The notes under the pieces were generated by a model. That model saw only the letters and a program-made list of their open reading frames with translations, was not told the origin of the DNA and ran no database searches. From positions 1,368,093 through 1,432,092 of the forward strand of contig SCFE01000086.1 of NCBI GenBank assembly GCA_004352715.1: DNA of 64,000 bases. Direction: 5' to 3'. Source of the DNA: Hofstenia miamia (taxonomy: Eukaryota > Xenacoelomorpha > Acoela). Positions 48,237 through 59,219 of this stretch are shown in pieces. Position numbers and translations under genes: made by a program. Each line of letters opens with the position of its first letter. Position 1 is the stretch's first letter.

Positions 48237-48961
48237 GAAATCCGTGAGTATCACTAAGGACAGAGATTCTGCTTAAAAAGGATCTTTAATTAAATTTGAT
48301 CGAGCTTCTACAGAAAAAAAGAATTGAAATCATTGTTTAGTATAGATAGAAGTGTTATTTTGTACCTGCCCCGCATGGGCTGTACTGTGTATGCAAAATA
48401 CAAATGCAAAATTAGATTCCGAATATTAAAGGCTAGGGTGTTGCTGAACGAGTATTTCTGGTCTTCGTCCCATTTATTCCCATTGCATTTGGCCCAGTCC
48501 CTTAGTTCCAATGTTTTCGGAGCATAACTTATATTTTGACCAAAAATTGGTAAAAATTATTAGTAACATTCTAAACTCCGTGATCCAAGCTGCTCAAAAT
48601 TTTTGGTCCTAAACCCATGGGTCTAGACGTTAACGCAGAACCCTAGTAAGGGCACTTTTATTTATGAAAATCATAATTTTGTTGAGTAAACACAGGTTAA
48701 CAGCAAAATTGGTTAGAATTTCTCAACATAACAATTACGTGTTTGCCAAATTAACTGCCCAACCCCATCCTAATCTTTTTAAATTTGATTTAAAAGCTAA
48801 AATAAATATTACCGGATTTCAAATCGAAATTAATATCATTGGGATGGATGCATATTGAGCTAACACTAAATTCGAATATCCCCCTGGGCACTTCTAATCC
48901 ATATTTTATCTCAAATTCGAATATTGAGGTCAAACAATAGATTCGATAATCCTAATTTGTA
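48237..48961. other. No feature recognised
   Basis: AT-rich, no supported exon. Confidence 0.4.
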
Positions 48962-49966
48962 TAAAATATGTGGTTTAAGTAATAATGTCTATTGCAAATA
49001 ATCTGTTGTTAATAATTATTAAGAAGTGATTGAAACATGAAAAACCTTAAGTGTTATTCTCAGTGATTATCCACCCCAGTTTTGTGAGGGACTTTCCACC
49101 TCTGAATTTTCATTCTTTTCTCCTGAGAAGAATATCTAAGAAATTCATTTATCACAAAAGATTAAAACATTCTTAAAATATATACTTAGAACCAATTTAC
49201 GCTTGAAATCTTTGAATTTGTGGCTCTGAAAATAAGCTATTGGACCTGCGTGGAGTAGAATAATTCGGGCATATCTTCACTGATGCAAATTTATTTGAAG
49301 AATCCAATTCCGTGGTATTGTATAAAATTGCTTGTTCATTGCATAGCGTGATAAATACCTGATTTAAAATATAAATATTTAACATCATTATCGATAAAAA
49401 ATCAAGGATTAAAAAGTCTTTGTTATATATAAAATTAAGGAAACCAATTTAATAAGACTTCCANTAAAATATGTGGTTTAAGTAATAATGTCTATTGCAA
49501 ATAATCTGTTGTTAATAATTATTAAGAAGTGATTGAAACATGAAAAACCTTAAGTGTTATTCTCAGTGATTATCCACCCCAGTTTTGTGAGGGACTTTCC
49601 ACCTCTGAATTTTCATTCTTTTCTCCTGAGAAGAATATCTAAGAAATTCATTTATCACAAAAGATTAAAACATTCTTAAAATATATACTTAGAACCAATT
49701 TACGCTTGAAATCTTTGAATTTGTGGCTCTGAAAATAAGCTATTGGACCTGCGTGGAGTAGAATAATTCGGGCATATCTTCACTGATGCAAATTTATTTG
49801 AAGAATCCAATTCCGTGGTATTGTATAAAATTGCTTGTTCATTGCATAGCGTGATAAATACCTGATTTAAAATATAAATATTTAACATCATTATCGATAA
49901 AAAATCAAGGATTAAAAAGACTTTGTTATATATAAAATTAAGGAAACCAATTTAATAAGACTTCCA
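48962..49966. repeat. 502-bp direct duplication across a single N
   Basis: 48962-49463 and 49465-49966 match except about one base, flanking the N at 49464. The 63-codon minus frames in each copy are duplicates of each other and not paralogous genes. The second copy runs into (AT)n at 49971-49998. Confidence 0.88.
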
Positions 49967-50001
<35 letters not shown>

Positions 50002-50459
50002 CCATATAATTTTAAATAATTTGGAAAATAAAGTTTACCCAAATACCCAATGAAAATATGCATTAAACACCTCTATAAACACTATTCACAAACTTAATCG
50101 CATTTGTGTGAAGTGGCTTTCGGTTAAAAGTTGATAATGCAAGATAGAGACCTGAACTTGGTACTAGTCGTGTGCACAATAATTTAAGTCTACCTTCTGG
50201 TTACCGTCTATCGAATATTTTCCAATCCGCATGCAATCCAATTCAGAAAAAATTATATGGATCTATCCACAAACCATCCATGTGCTCAGGATTCCATTCA
50301 AATTGAAAATAGGCCTGTAATACAAAGACATAATATTCTGATTACTATTTCAAACATGTGATTTGTTGTTATAGTATAATGTGATTTGCATAAACGTATT
50401 GCCAGTTTTGTACGACAAAATAGCAAATTTGATATTATTTTTATTTTATTTTAATAAAA

Positions 50460-51160
50460 ACGTGTGACTGAAACAGATATATTTTGCTCAACTTGAGCAT
50501 TGTCAATTTACAAAATTTTCCCTTTAATGTGCATTATTTAATTAAAAAATATTATTATGTAAATAAACGTTGATTAGAGGTGATTTGTGCTGATATATGT
50601 AATAATCTTTGGTGTTAACACTTGTTTGAATTGATCTAATGTATATACTTTCTATTACTTTTAAACTTTTGGAGATGGTTGATCTTAAAATTTTGATGTC
50701 ATAATTTAATCCACATTTTCTTAGGTGTTTTGATACTGTTGACTTATTTTCGTGTTCTTTTATTCTTCTGCTTAGTTGTCTGCTACTATATCCAATATAG
50801 TCCTCACCACAAGTGCAATTGATTTTATAGATAACATTGTACTTATCGGATATCTTTGTCATTGATTTTAATTTTAGATTTTGACTAAGCTTTCGCGTTG
50901 TATAAACAAGTCTTACATCATCTTATATATAATTTATTCTTGTATTTGATTAATCATATCTATTGTGTGCTTGCCTGCCTGTCTTGTTGTTCAATGTTTC
51001 ATCCATTGTTTCTATAATAAATGTTTTAATAAAATTACTAGGATATTCGTTTTTCTTCAGAATCGACCTTAGTTTGATTATTTTTTAATTTATCATTTCA
51101 TAAGGAATTGAGACATCAAAAATTCGATGTATTGCTCCTTTGATTAGTGCTATTTGTATG
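50460..51160 (-). pseudogene. Penelope-like GIY-YIG fragment
   Basis: The 106-codon minus frame (50542-50862) has NVIYKINCTCGEDYIGYSSR and RRIKEHENKSTVSKHLRKCG, about 90% like the copies at 23.3-24.07 kb. Upstream on the minus strand lies the same linker (AGGCAGGCAAGCACACAAT). Downstream, at 50475-50510, TGACAATGCTCAAGTTGAGC followed by AAAATATATC is a degraded hammerhead-like module. The RT part is absent. Confidence 0.8.
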
Positions 51161-51441
51161 CTACAGGTGAATTTGAATGAAATTTAAAACAACCTATATC
51201 GGATGGCTTTCTATAAATTCCTGTAACAAAGCCATTTGCTGTTCTGCTAATGTTCACGAAAATGGATATTATCGTTAAGTTTAGTACGAGACCCGCAAAA
51301 GTGCTAGGTTCCTCCATATGCTTAAACTATTTATTTTTTTAAATTATTTAATCAAGGATTGTTTTTTTAAGTAATATTAATTGATTTGAATCTGGAATCA
51401 AATATTTAGCCTCGAATAAAATTTTAGATAATTTGGCATTC

Positions 51442-51442
<1 letters not shown>

Positions 51443-51485
<43 letters not shown>

Positions 51486-51486
51486 T
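51443..51486. repeat. (AAT)n microsatellite
   Basis: Lies at the 3' end of the minus-strand LINE, where it would read as an (ATT)n tail. Confidence 0.9.
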
Positions 51487-51741
51487 TACTTTTAAAACTT
51501 TCTGTATATAAAATCACTATACAAATACAGCGCTAAGCACTTATTAAGATTTTAAAAAGTTTTTTATGCTTTAATGATTAAGCTTGGTTGATTGAATTGA
51601 GTTCTTTGGTAATTGAAATAGTTGATTTTTCTTGGTTTCAAATACATTTTTACATTTCTTTTAAAGTCTTTAATTAGTTTTTTTCTTTAAATTGAGATGG
51701 TAATTTATTCCAAAAATCAATACAAAAATTTGTAAATGAGT

Positions 51742-52889
51742 CAAATTAAACTGTTGTGCTCAAAGACAGTCGGTTTGACTTTGTCAGTCACCCCTTGATA
51801 TTAGATAAGCTCTGTCGAATAGGAGTAAGTTGTGCTACTGTTGACTGGATTCGTTCGTTCCTGACCAACCGCAAACAAAGGGTGCGCTTACCTGACGGTA
51901 CATCATCTGATTGGAAGCCAGTCATTGCAGGTGTTACCCAAGGTACCAAAATTGGTCCATGGTTATATGTTCTGTTTGTTAATGATCTATTGCTTCACTG
52001 GAGACATCACACCAAATTCGTCGATGATACCACTGCCTGGCATCTTATGCATAGAAATAGTGTTCTGGATGATAATAATGTCGTAAATCAGGTCCAAAAC
52101 TGGTGTAACATCAACAGCTCCGAAATTAATGTAAAGAAAACCAAAGAGTTGACAGTTTCATTCCTAAAAGACTCTGAAATCTTACTTAATGACAGCACCG
52201 TTACCCGGACGGATTCTGCTATGTTGCTGGGCGTGACTATCCAACATAATCTCAAGTGGGACCGACATGTCCATGTTATTATTAAGAAAGCATCGAAGAG
52301 ACTCCACTTTTTGAAAGAGCTCAAACGAAGCCAACTGCCAACGCCTGACATCATCATCATCATATACAATTCTCTAATTAGATCTGTATTAGAGTATGCA
52401 TCTCCGCTTTGGCATCACGGATTATCTGCGGCTTTGTCGAACAGTATTGAGTCAATTCAGAAACGAGCTCTTAAGTTCCTGTTTCCGAATCACCATTACA
52501 CTGAGGCACTGCAAATCTCTAAATGCGATACATTATGTACAAGACGTCAAATGGCTTGTGATCGCCTATGGAAACAAATGCAAAATGAACGGCACCCGCT
52601 TCACTCATTGCTACCACCAACCAAAGCTCAATCTGGCCACGATCTCCGCAATCAGTGCTGCTGGCAGCCCCATTATTGCACTACTAGGGCGTCCAAGTCG
52701 TTCGTATACTCTCAAATCAACTGAAGTTATGACACTTTCTATGGTACATGAGGATACACATATCCAGACCGTCAAGCAATCATTCCTTTTTTGTACCTAC
52801 GTCACCTTTTTCCCTTTATTTGTATACGTGTACTACTATTCAACCTTCGGGTTGCGAGTACCTAAATAAATAAATCTTTCTTTCTTTCA
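51742..52889 (+). mobile_element. CR1/L2-like LINE, 5'-truncated, nested insertion
   Basis: Starts abruptly in the RT palm and ends with a TAAATAAATAAA tract followed by CTTTCTTTCTTTC. ATGAGT lies at 51736-51741 and at 52889-52894, a possible short target duplication. It splits the minus-strand LINE. Confidence 0.75.
51756..52724 (+). CDS. LINE reverse transcriptase, C-terminal two-thirds
   Basis: The open frame of 322 codons runs from just after RT motif A: FVSHPLILDKLCRIGVS, WIRSFLTNRKQRVRLPDG, VTQGTKIGPWLYVLFVNDL (motif B), HTKFVDDTTAW (catalytic xxDD box), LGVTIQHNLKWDRHV, LEYASPLWHHGLS and a basic C terminus. This is a CR1/L2-type pattern. The first catalytic aspartate region and the endonuclease are missing through 5' truncation, so it is not autonomous. 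The uninterrupted frame implies a young insertion. Other frames here are shadows. Confidence 0.85.
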   Translation: MLKDSRFDFVSHPLILDKLCRIGVSCATVDWIRSFLTNRKQRVRLPDGTSSDWKPVIAGVTQGTKIGPWLYVLFVNDLLLHWRHHTKFVDDTTAWHLMHRNSVLDDNNVVNQVQNWCNINSSEINVKKTKELTVSFLKDSEILLNDSTVTRTDSAMLLGVTIQHNLKWDRHVHVIIKKASKRLHFLKELKRSQLPTPDIIIIIYNSLIRSVLEYASPLWHHGLSAALSNSIESIQKRALKFLFPNHHYTEALQISKCDTLCTRRQMACDRLWKQMQNERHPLHSLLPPTKAQSGHDLRNQCCWQPHYCTTRASKSFVYSQIN

Positions 52890-54498
52890 TGAGTTCTTCA
52901 TAATATTTTTCTTAAAATTAAGCTTTCGATAAGAATTTGTTCTTAAATGTATTTTAGTTTTTTGCCTTCAATTTGAAAAATACTTCCAGAGATCTTAGTT
53001 TTTTGTAAATATTCTAATGAAAATAAATAGTTATCTGCCTTAATTGTAGTTGATTTTTTCATTCACAGATGGTATTGATGCTCCAATTAAAAATTCTTTC
53101 TAGTTAGATCTTAATTCTTTTATTAAAAGTTGTTAATAAACAGGCTGCATATAAGTAATGAGGCAATATATATGATTCTATTAGAATAATTTTCCAATTA
53201 ATGGGTGTGAATCTTTGAAGTTTGGAAAGTGTCTTGATTCCTTGTATCATTTTCTGCATTGTTTTGTTGACTTCGATTTCAAATGTTATAACTTATTGTC
53301 AAAAATTATTCCTAAGTATTTTATTTTTGTCTCTTCTTGTTTTAAACTTAATTTTTCAGTTTTGTTAGAATTATTTAACACCATAATTTAGTTTTGTCAA
53401 CATTTAATTTCATTTCATTTTTTTCAAAGTATAATATTGCAGTTTGTATTGCGCTTAATAAATCATAATAGTTGGTTGAATATAGTAGGGTGAAATCGGC
53501 AAATTGCACATATTTTGTTTTCATTAAAATTGATGTCCTTAACATAAAGATTGAATGTTAATGGCCCTAGAACTGAGCCTTGAGGTATTACTCTATTAAT
53601 TATTAGTTTATTAGATATTTCATTGTTTCTTATACGTATTGTTGTCTAATAGCTAAATATGAGGTAATAACTTAGTTGCATATTCTTAAAAATTGTATAT
53701 ATATTTTAATTTTTTAATTAGTATTTGATATTGAATTAAATGCCTAGATAGATCTAATAATAAGACGTAAATACTATCTCCTTTATCTATATGATTTCTC
53801 AAATCGTCTAAGACAAAAATTAATGCATTATTCTTGGACATATTCTTTCTAAATCCAAATTGTAAAGGTCTTATTATTTGATATTTTTCGAAATATTCTT
53901 TAATTTCGTTACATAGAATTCTTACAAATATTTTACTTATAATTGATAGAACTGAGATTGGTCTGTAATTAGTAGCTTTATCAATATCGCATTTTGTATA
54001 TAGGTATTATTTCTGCAATTTTCAATTCCTCTGGAAAACCACCTTCATTAATGCATTGATATATGTCGCATAGTGGTCTACTTATGATTTTCATTGCGTC
54101 TTTCATAAACCATATTGATTTTTTGCTTGGTCTCTGAGACTTGCTAACTTTTATATGTCTTGATGCTTCCTTAAATTGATGTAATGTTACAAAAGTAAAA
54201 TAAAATATTTTCGTCTCTGAAATTATTATGAATTATCATTTGTTATAATTTGTTCTTGATTATGACTATTTTTTAGTAATAAAAATACAGAGCTTCCTAC
54301 CTAGTAAACGGAAAATTATATTTTTTAAAATTAAATCGTATGTAATATATCGCACTGCATGCATTCAAATACGGTTTTGACAAATCTAACTAAAATAACT
54401 AAACAAAAAATTGTAAGAAATTTGGGGCAATTATATTGTTTCCAAAGGGGATAGATAAAATTAAAATTAAAATTTGCAATAACATTAATTTATTAGTA

Positions 54499-54699
54499 TA
54501 TATATATNNNNNNNNNNNNNNNNNNNNNNNNNNNNNNNNNNNNNNNNNNNNNNNNNNNNNNNNNNNNNNNNNNNNNNNNNNNNNNNNNNNNNNNNNNNNN
54601 NNNNNNNNNNNNNNNNNNNNNNNNNNNNNNNNNNNNNNNNNNNNNNNNNNNNNNNNNNNNNNNNNNNNNNNNNNNNNNNNNNNNNNNNNNNNNNNNNNN

Positions 54700-54730
<31 letters not shown>
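54499..54730. repeat. (AT)n tract around a 192-N gap
   Basis: AT repeats flank Ns 54508-54699. Confidence 0.9.
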
Positions 54731-54737
<7 letters not shown>

Positions 54738-55781
54738 AAATCATTATTTTAAAAAATGTACATTTGACCATTTTTAAAATAATAATTTGTAAATTATTGA
54801 TGCATAGAAGAACAAACTGCATGCAAATTTATCATTAAATAAACATACTGCATTTATGATTTCATTAGCTTTTAGTTGAGCAAATTTTGGTATCTAAATG
54901 TGTAAAAATGTGTAATTGAAAAGGAAATACAGCAGATTTGAAAGACTGTCCTATACAATACACAAAAATAATTTATTGCAACTAGAAACCCGGCCTGTTA
55001 AATATGAATAGCCTTGTTTTTGATACATGAAGCAAAAATAGTATTCAAATTTTTTTGTCTGTTTCTTAATTTCTGTGGATGCTCGTGTAATTTCATCGTT
55101 TGCGCCTATGGAACCAACTGTAATAAGAGTTCCATTTGGGTATTGTTAAGCATACACTTTATAACAGTAACCATAAAATATTGTTACATAGACAATCTCG
55201 GAATAAAATCCTTAAATTACTTTTATTGCATAATGTGTGATAACTATATTAATGAAATGATTTCCTATATAGTTTACAATAGAATTAAATATTCAAGATT
55301 AGATTAATAAGTAAGCTTGACACTATTTCAAGAAGAACTGTCAATGCCATGAACATTAACAGCCAAAGCGGAAAACCTTGCTGAGTTCAAACTGCACTGT
55401 TATTAGCCTGTTATAAATTATTGACAACGATAGTGTTGTTTATAACAACGTGATGAAATAGTAGTTATGAATTGAGGCTACCACTAAAGCGCTTTCACAT
55501 TTTAAAGTTTCATTGATAAATTTAGTAAATCATGTTAATTTGTAGGTAATTCAGGATGGTTTCAATATAGGTTTTATGTTTTTGGAAAATATTAGTATTT
55601 TGCAAATATACCTATACCCATTTTAACAAGTGTTTATTACAGTATTTATGCAAGATCTAGATTTTTGAAAGAACTTCAAAGTTATATAATAGTATCCGAA
55701 ATCACTTTAATCTTTAAAAAATATATGAATACTGAGCGTTTGTGAAAATATTGTAAGAGCGGCTGAATAGCTAGTGTTTAG
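54731..55781. other. No feature recognised
   Basis: AT-rich. A 5' exon of the next gene, ending with two carried bases, may lie here unseen. Confidence 0.4.
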
Positions 55782-56828
55782 AAAATTCGGAAGACGAAGA
55801 TTCAATAAGCAGGCGGAAGTCATTGCTACCACCTCTGAAGAATATTGCACACATGTTCGAGTAAAGTATGTATCATTTTTTACATTTTTAAATGTGCAAT
55901 TAGGTCTCCTAATGCTTCTCATTCCACGTCTAAGAACAAATTGCAGTCAATTGAAAATCCAGGTACTTTATGCTTTGTTAATGGAGTTAGATTGAAATCA
56001 ATGCTGTAGTGCTCAATGTCTAAATTCATTTCATTCTATGATTATCACATCTCAGCTCTATACTTTAGATAATCAGAAAAATGAGGAAAAGATTAATATA
56101 TCTCATGAACCACAAGCCGAGAGGTAACAAATGTTTCATTAAAGTACAGAAATTATGTTGAGCAAATTTTACTATCTTGAAAATTTAATAAACGATAAAA
56201 TTATTACTAAATAATACAAAATTTCATTTTCTTTAAAACAAAGATTGAAACTTACCCTATCGCAAGCGGGGTTTAAGCATTTTGTTGAGTGAATCTCATA
56301 TTGTAATTTTAGTTTTCTACTGAAGTAAGATTAACAAAGCTTTTTATATTGCTTCACAAACAAACCAGCAAATTCTATCTTTTATCTTTTCCGAGATAAA
56401 TCACATTTTTCAAACTCATAAAATACTATAATATGTTCAAATGTTTTTTTATAATTGTTTAGTCACCAAATCCAAAATATTCCACCACCGTCAAAAATGC
56501 CATTTCAATGCAGTGTTGAAGCGCTTCTCATGCAGAGACAAGTTAACGCAGAAGACATATTGATAAGCTTGGGATTTGGCCCTCCTCAAGAGCAATCATT
56601 GGCATCACGATTGCCCTTACGATTTCTTAAAGATTCTGCTCAGGTCATTAAATAGAGAAATTTTATAATTTTGAATATTATTCTAGTTTGTAGATGCTTG
56701 ATAGTTCAACAAAACAATATTTTTAGGCTGCAGGAATATCCATCTCAGAATACATCCGGCGTCACCCAACACTTCATGAAGGCTATTATAGCCATCATAG
56801 TATGGACTCATTTCCTTTTGAACATTAA
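55782..56828 (+). CDS. Five-exon gene with KRAP/TESPA1-like IP3-receptor-binding motif
   Basis: Exons 55782-55865, 55904-55962, 56069-56123, 56463-56643 and 56727-56828 (TAA) have AG/GT borders and join in phase at every junction. The product starts with a basic, polar region (FGRRRFNKQAEVIATTSEEY) and then has SVEALLMQRQVNAEDILISL, LGFGPPQEQSLASRLPLRFL and AAGISISEYIRRHPTLHEG. The pattern EDIL-LGFG...ASR(I/L)P-RFL...GI resembles the IP3-receptor-binding domain of KRAP (ITPRID) and TESPA1. In those proteins it anchors IP3 receptors; the same role here is inference. The protein ends soon after the motif (HHSMDSFPFEH), shorter than vertebrate family members. The start exon is missing. Confidence 0.6.
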
Positions 56829-57550
56829 TTTTTATTGAATTTGGTAGATTAAGTACTTTTTACAAATTGTTTGTCTTTTTGTTTATGTAATTTTCACAAA
56901 AATTTTATAGTTAGTCAGTAGTTGTTAAATTCTAAATATTTGTGGTTGCCAATTGCATACTTGGAAGTTGATTTGATTGGCTGTCGACTAGGCTTAGCGT
57001 TAATAAATCCTCCCAAATGTTATTTCAAACTAAAAGTAGCAAATTCAAGAGAAAAAGATGTTAGCACAAAATTGAAGGGAATGCTCATTTTCATTGCATA
57101 GAATAGTACAGGAATGGGGATTCTTACAATTAAACATTAAAGGCAGTATAGGTGCTCATTGTTAAGTCACAAAATCAAAAATGTGAAGGAAAAAGCAGTT
57201 TGAGATGTGGCTTTAAAATATGTTCTGAAATTTTTTAAGATTTAAAACATTTTTAATAACTTATTTTGAACAATTACACGATTATGCTATTATGAATTTG
57301 CTCAAAATTTGACTTCAAATTCTGAATTGCAAGTTCATACACTTTACATATACGTGTATATCTTTTATTGAAATAACTTTCGGTGGAAATTATTTTGAAT
57401 AAATATTCTTAAGTTATGTACATTGATGACGGAATACGTTGCTAATAGCCTAAGACAGTGTTACTTCAAAATGTTTGAGCAAATTTTTATACAGATTAGC
57501 AACATTAATGCACTAGTTAATTGTGAGACTTTGCGTTAGGGTGGCATATT
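56829..57550. other. No feature recognised
   Basis: AT-rich region after the gene's stop; probably includes its 3' untranslated part. Confidence 0.4.
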
Positions 57551-57890
57551 TTAGAAAAAATTCAAGAATCCTGGCGAATTCGGTAACCATTGCATAACTT
57601 GAATATTATTATTGCTAAAATATATTTTTTTATCGATTTTGAGGCATGAGGAATTATTCCATCTTGTTCTAAGATCCATGAATCGGGATATAAGCAGGTT
57701 GCGTACGGTACAAATTCCTCTAGTATTTGGCAATATTTTAAACTGTTAATTGTACCAGTGCCATCTAGTAACTTTAGATAAAATAACTTTTGCAAAGTGG
57801 CCACTTTTTTACCCGAACTATATTTTAGAGATCCTATCGAAAATTCAGCTTTGGAACCTCTCCACGATGATCTTGTTTCAGCTTAATTAA
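57551..57890 (-). pseudogene. Second Tc1-like transposase fragment, degraded
   Basis: Minus frame: FYLKLLDGTGTINSLKYCQI, EEFVPYATCLYPDSWILEQD, GIIPHASKSIKKY, then NNIQVMQWLPNSPG in a second frame. It is collinear with the 43.3-43.8 kb transposase (FYLKILDG...QRYCQI...WILQQDGATPHTS). The copy stops before the third catalytic position. Confidence 0.8.
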
Positions 57891-58838
57891 GCTGTCAAGT
57901 GGCCCCAAAAAGTTCTTTCTTTAGGGCTGCTTTGGCAGTTTTCTTGACAGCACCCTAGAACAATGTGGCGGCACGCATATATTCACAATGTACCGAAACA
58001 TTTGCAAAAAATATGAATTATCTCTGCAACATTAGAAGTAGCACAATCTCTTTTGATATTTCGTTAGCAAAGAGGCTCAAAGTGACCGTTCCGCTAATTT
58101 TGTACAGGTATTTTCGGTCTGCTGACATTGATTATTTGATAAATGAATATCATAAAGATTAAAATTTGGTTAAGTCATGCAAATGGTTCCATACAGCGCC
58201 TTTGAATTGGTTAATACTAGTTGTTTTGCTATCCTTTTGCTAACTGATAGAAGAAAATTGTGAAAGTATACCCACAAAAATGGTTCTGGATCAAAGAAAA
58301 CACATGGGAAACTTGTTGTCCCCCAAAATTTACTTATTGCTTAAGAAGCTAGAAAACTGATAAGGAAATTGTCCGGCCTGTTTTTCAACTATATATTCTG
58401 AACAATGCATATTTTTCCAAACAGAAAATATTCTTTGATCAATTTTGGTCTCAGAAAATCCTGCAGACCACACAAATGCTGTTAAAACCATTCTGGACTT
58501 CATTGTAAGCGAATGTATTGGTATTTGAGTTCAAAATTCGGAATTTTAGTTTTCAGCACAGTGCTGGCAAAATAGGATATTTTGTGAAACTGATCCTGGT
58601 ACAGAGCCTACCATAACATCAATTTGGATTGAGAAGTTCCTCATTGCTACATACTTCCTCCTACGTTGCCTGATTTCCTGTGCCATAAACAGATGGCTGA
58701 ATGCGCTGGTAACAACACTACCACAGAAGCCTTAAAGTCACAACTTATGGACACAAATGTCAATTTAGTTATGCTGAAACAAGATCATCGTGGAGAATTT
58801 CCAAAGCTGAGTTCTTGCTAGGATATTCAAAATATTAG
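57820..58838. repeat. Inverted repeat, about 65-bp arms, flanking 0.9 kb
   Basis: 57820-57886 and 58771-58838 are imperfect reverse complements (shared core GCTGAAACAAGATCATCGTG). The left arm continues into the Tc1-like fragment. The intervening DNA has no recognised gene; a 65-codon plus frame at 57965-58162 is not supported. Confidence 0.7.
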
Positions 58839-59219
58839 AAGTTTACAATTTACTTTTGATAACTTTTGATTTTCATAATTAAGTAAGGTTGAACATGCCC
58901 TTTTCAGCATAATAGCAATTATTTGAGATATCAAATATATATTGATTTTTTCTCGTTTTTGAATCTAGATATGCTTACATCCACTGGAAATAGGGCCGCA
59001 CATAGTTTTTTGAAAATTTCTTAAAACGAGCCACACTAACTTGCATGTATTGTATGTATTTGTACTATAAACAGCTTTGATTTTGAAGAGTTTCTTCTGA
59101 TGTAACAGCTAGCCTAGCCCCTATTGGGCACTCCTCTTTTTCAAAGAACACACAAATAGTTTTATTAAGTATATGTTTCATTCATAATTTAAAAATTCTA
59201 ATTAAGCTGTGCATCTAAT
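58839..59219. other. 3' flank of minus-strand gene
   Basis: AT-rich. No second gene seen. Confidence 0.4.

Larger units (their letters stand above)
51487..54190 (-). pseudogene. Decayed LINE reverse transcriptase, split by a nested LINE
   Basis: On the minus strand from about 54190 down: SQRPSKKSIWFMKDAMKIIS, GGFPEELKIAEIIPIYK, NYRPISVLSIISKIF, QFGFRKNMSKNNALIFVLDD, VIPQGSVLGPLTFNLYV, and QFADFTLLYSTN where a FADD box is expected. These are RT motifs 1-5 in order with many frameshifts. Its end (FCIDFWNKLPSQFKEK) resumes at about 51.7 kb, beyond the inserted plus-strand LINE, and finishes at an (ATT)n-type tail. Confidence 0.75.

Noticed and set aside
49197-49891. Two identical 63-codon minus-strand genes
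   Set aside because: They lie in the 502-bp assembly duplication and lack protein-like composition.
52396-52869. 157-codon plus frame as a separate ORF
   Set aside because: Overlaps the LINE RT frame that carries all the RT motifs and the natural C terminus.
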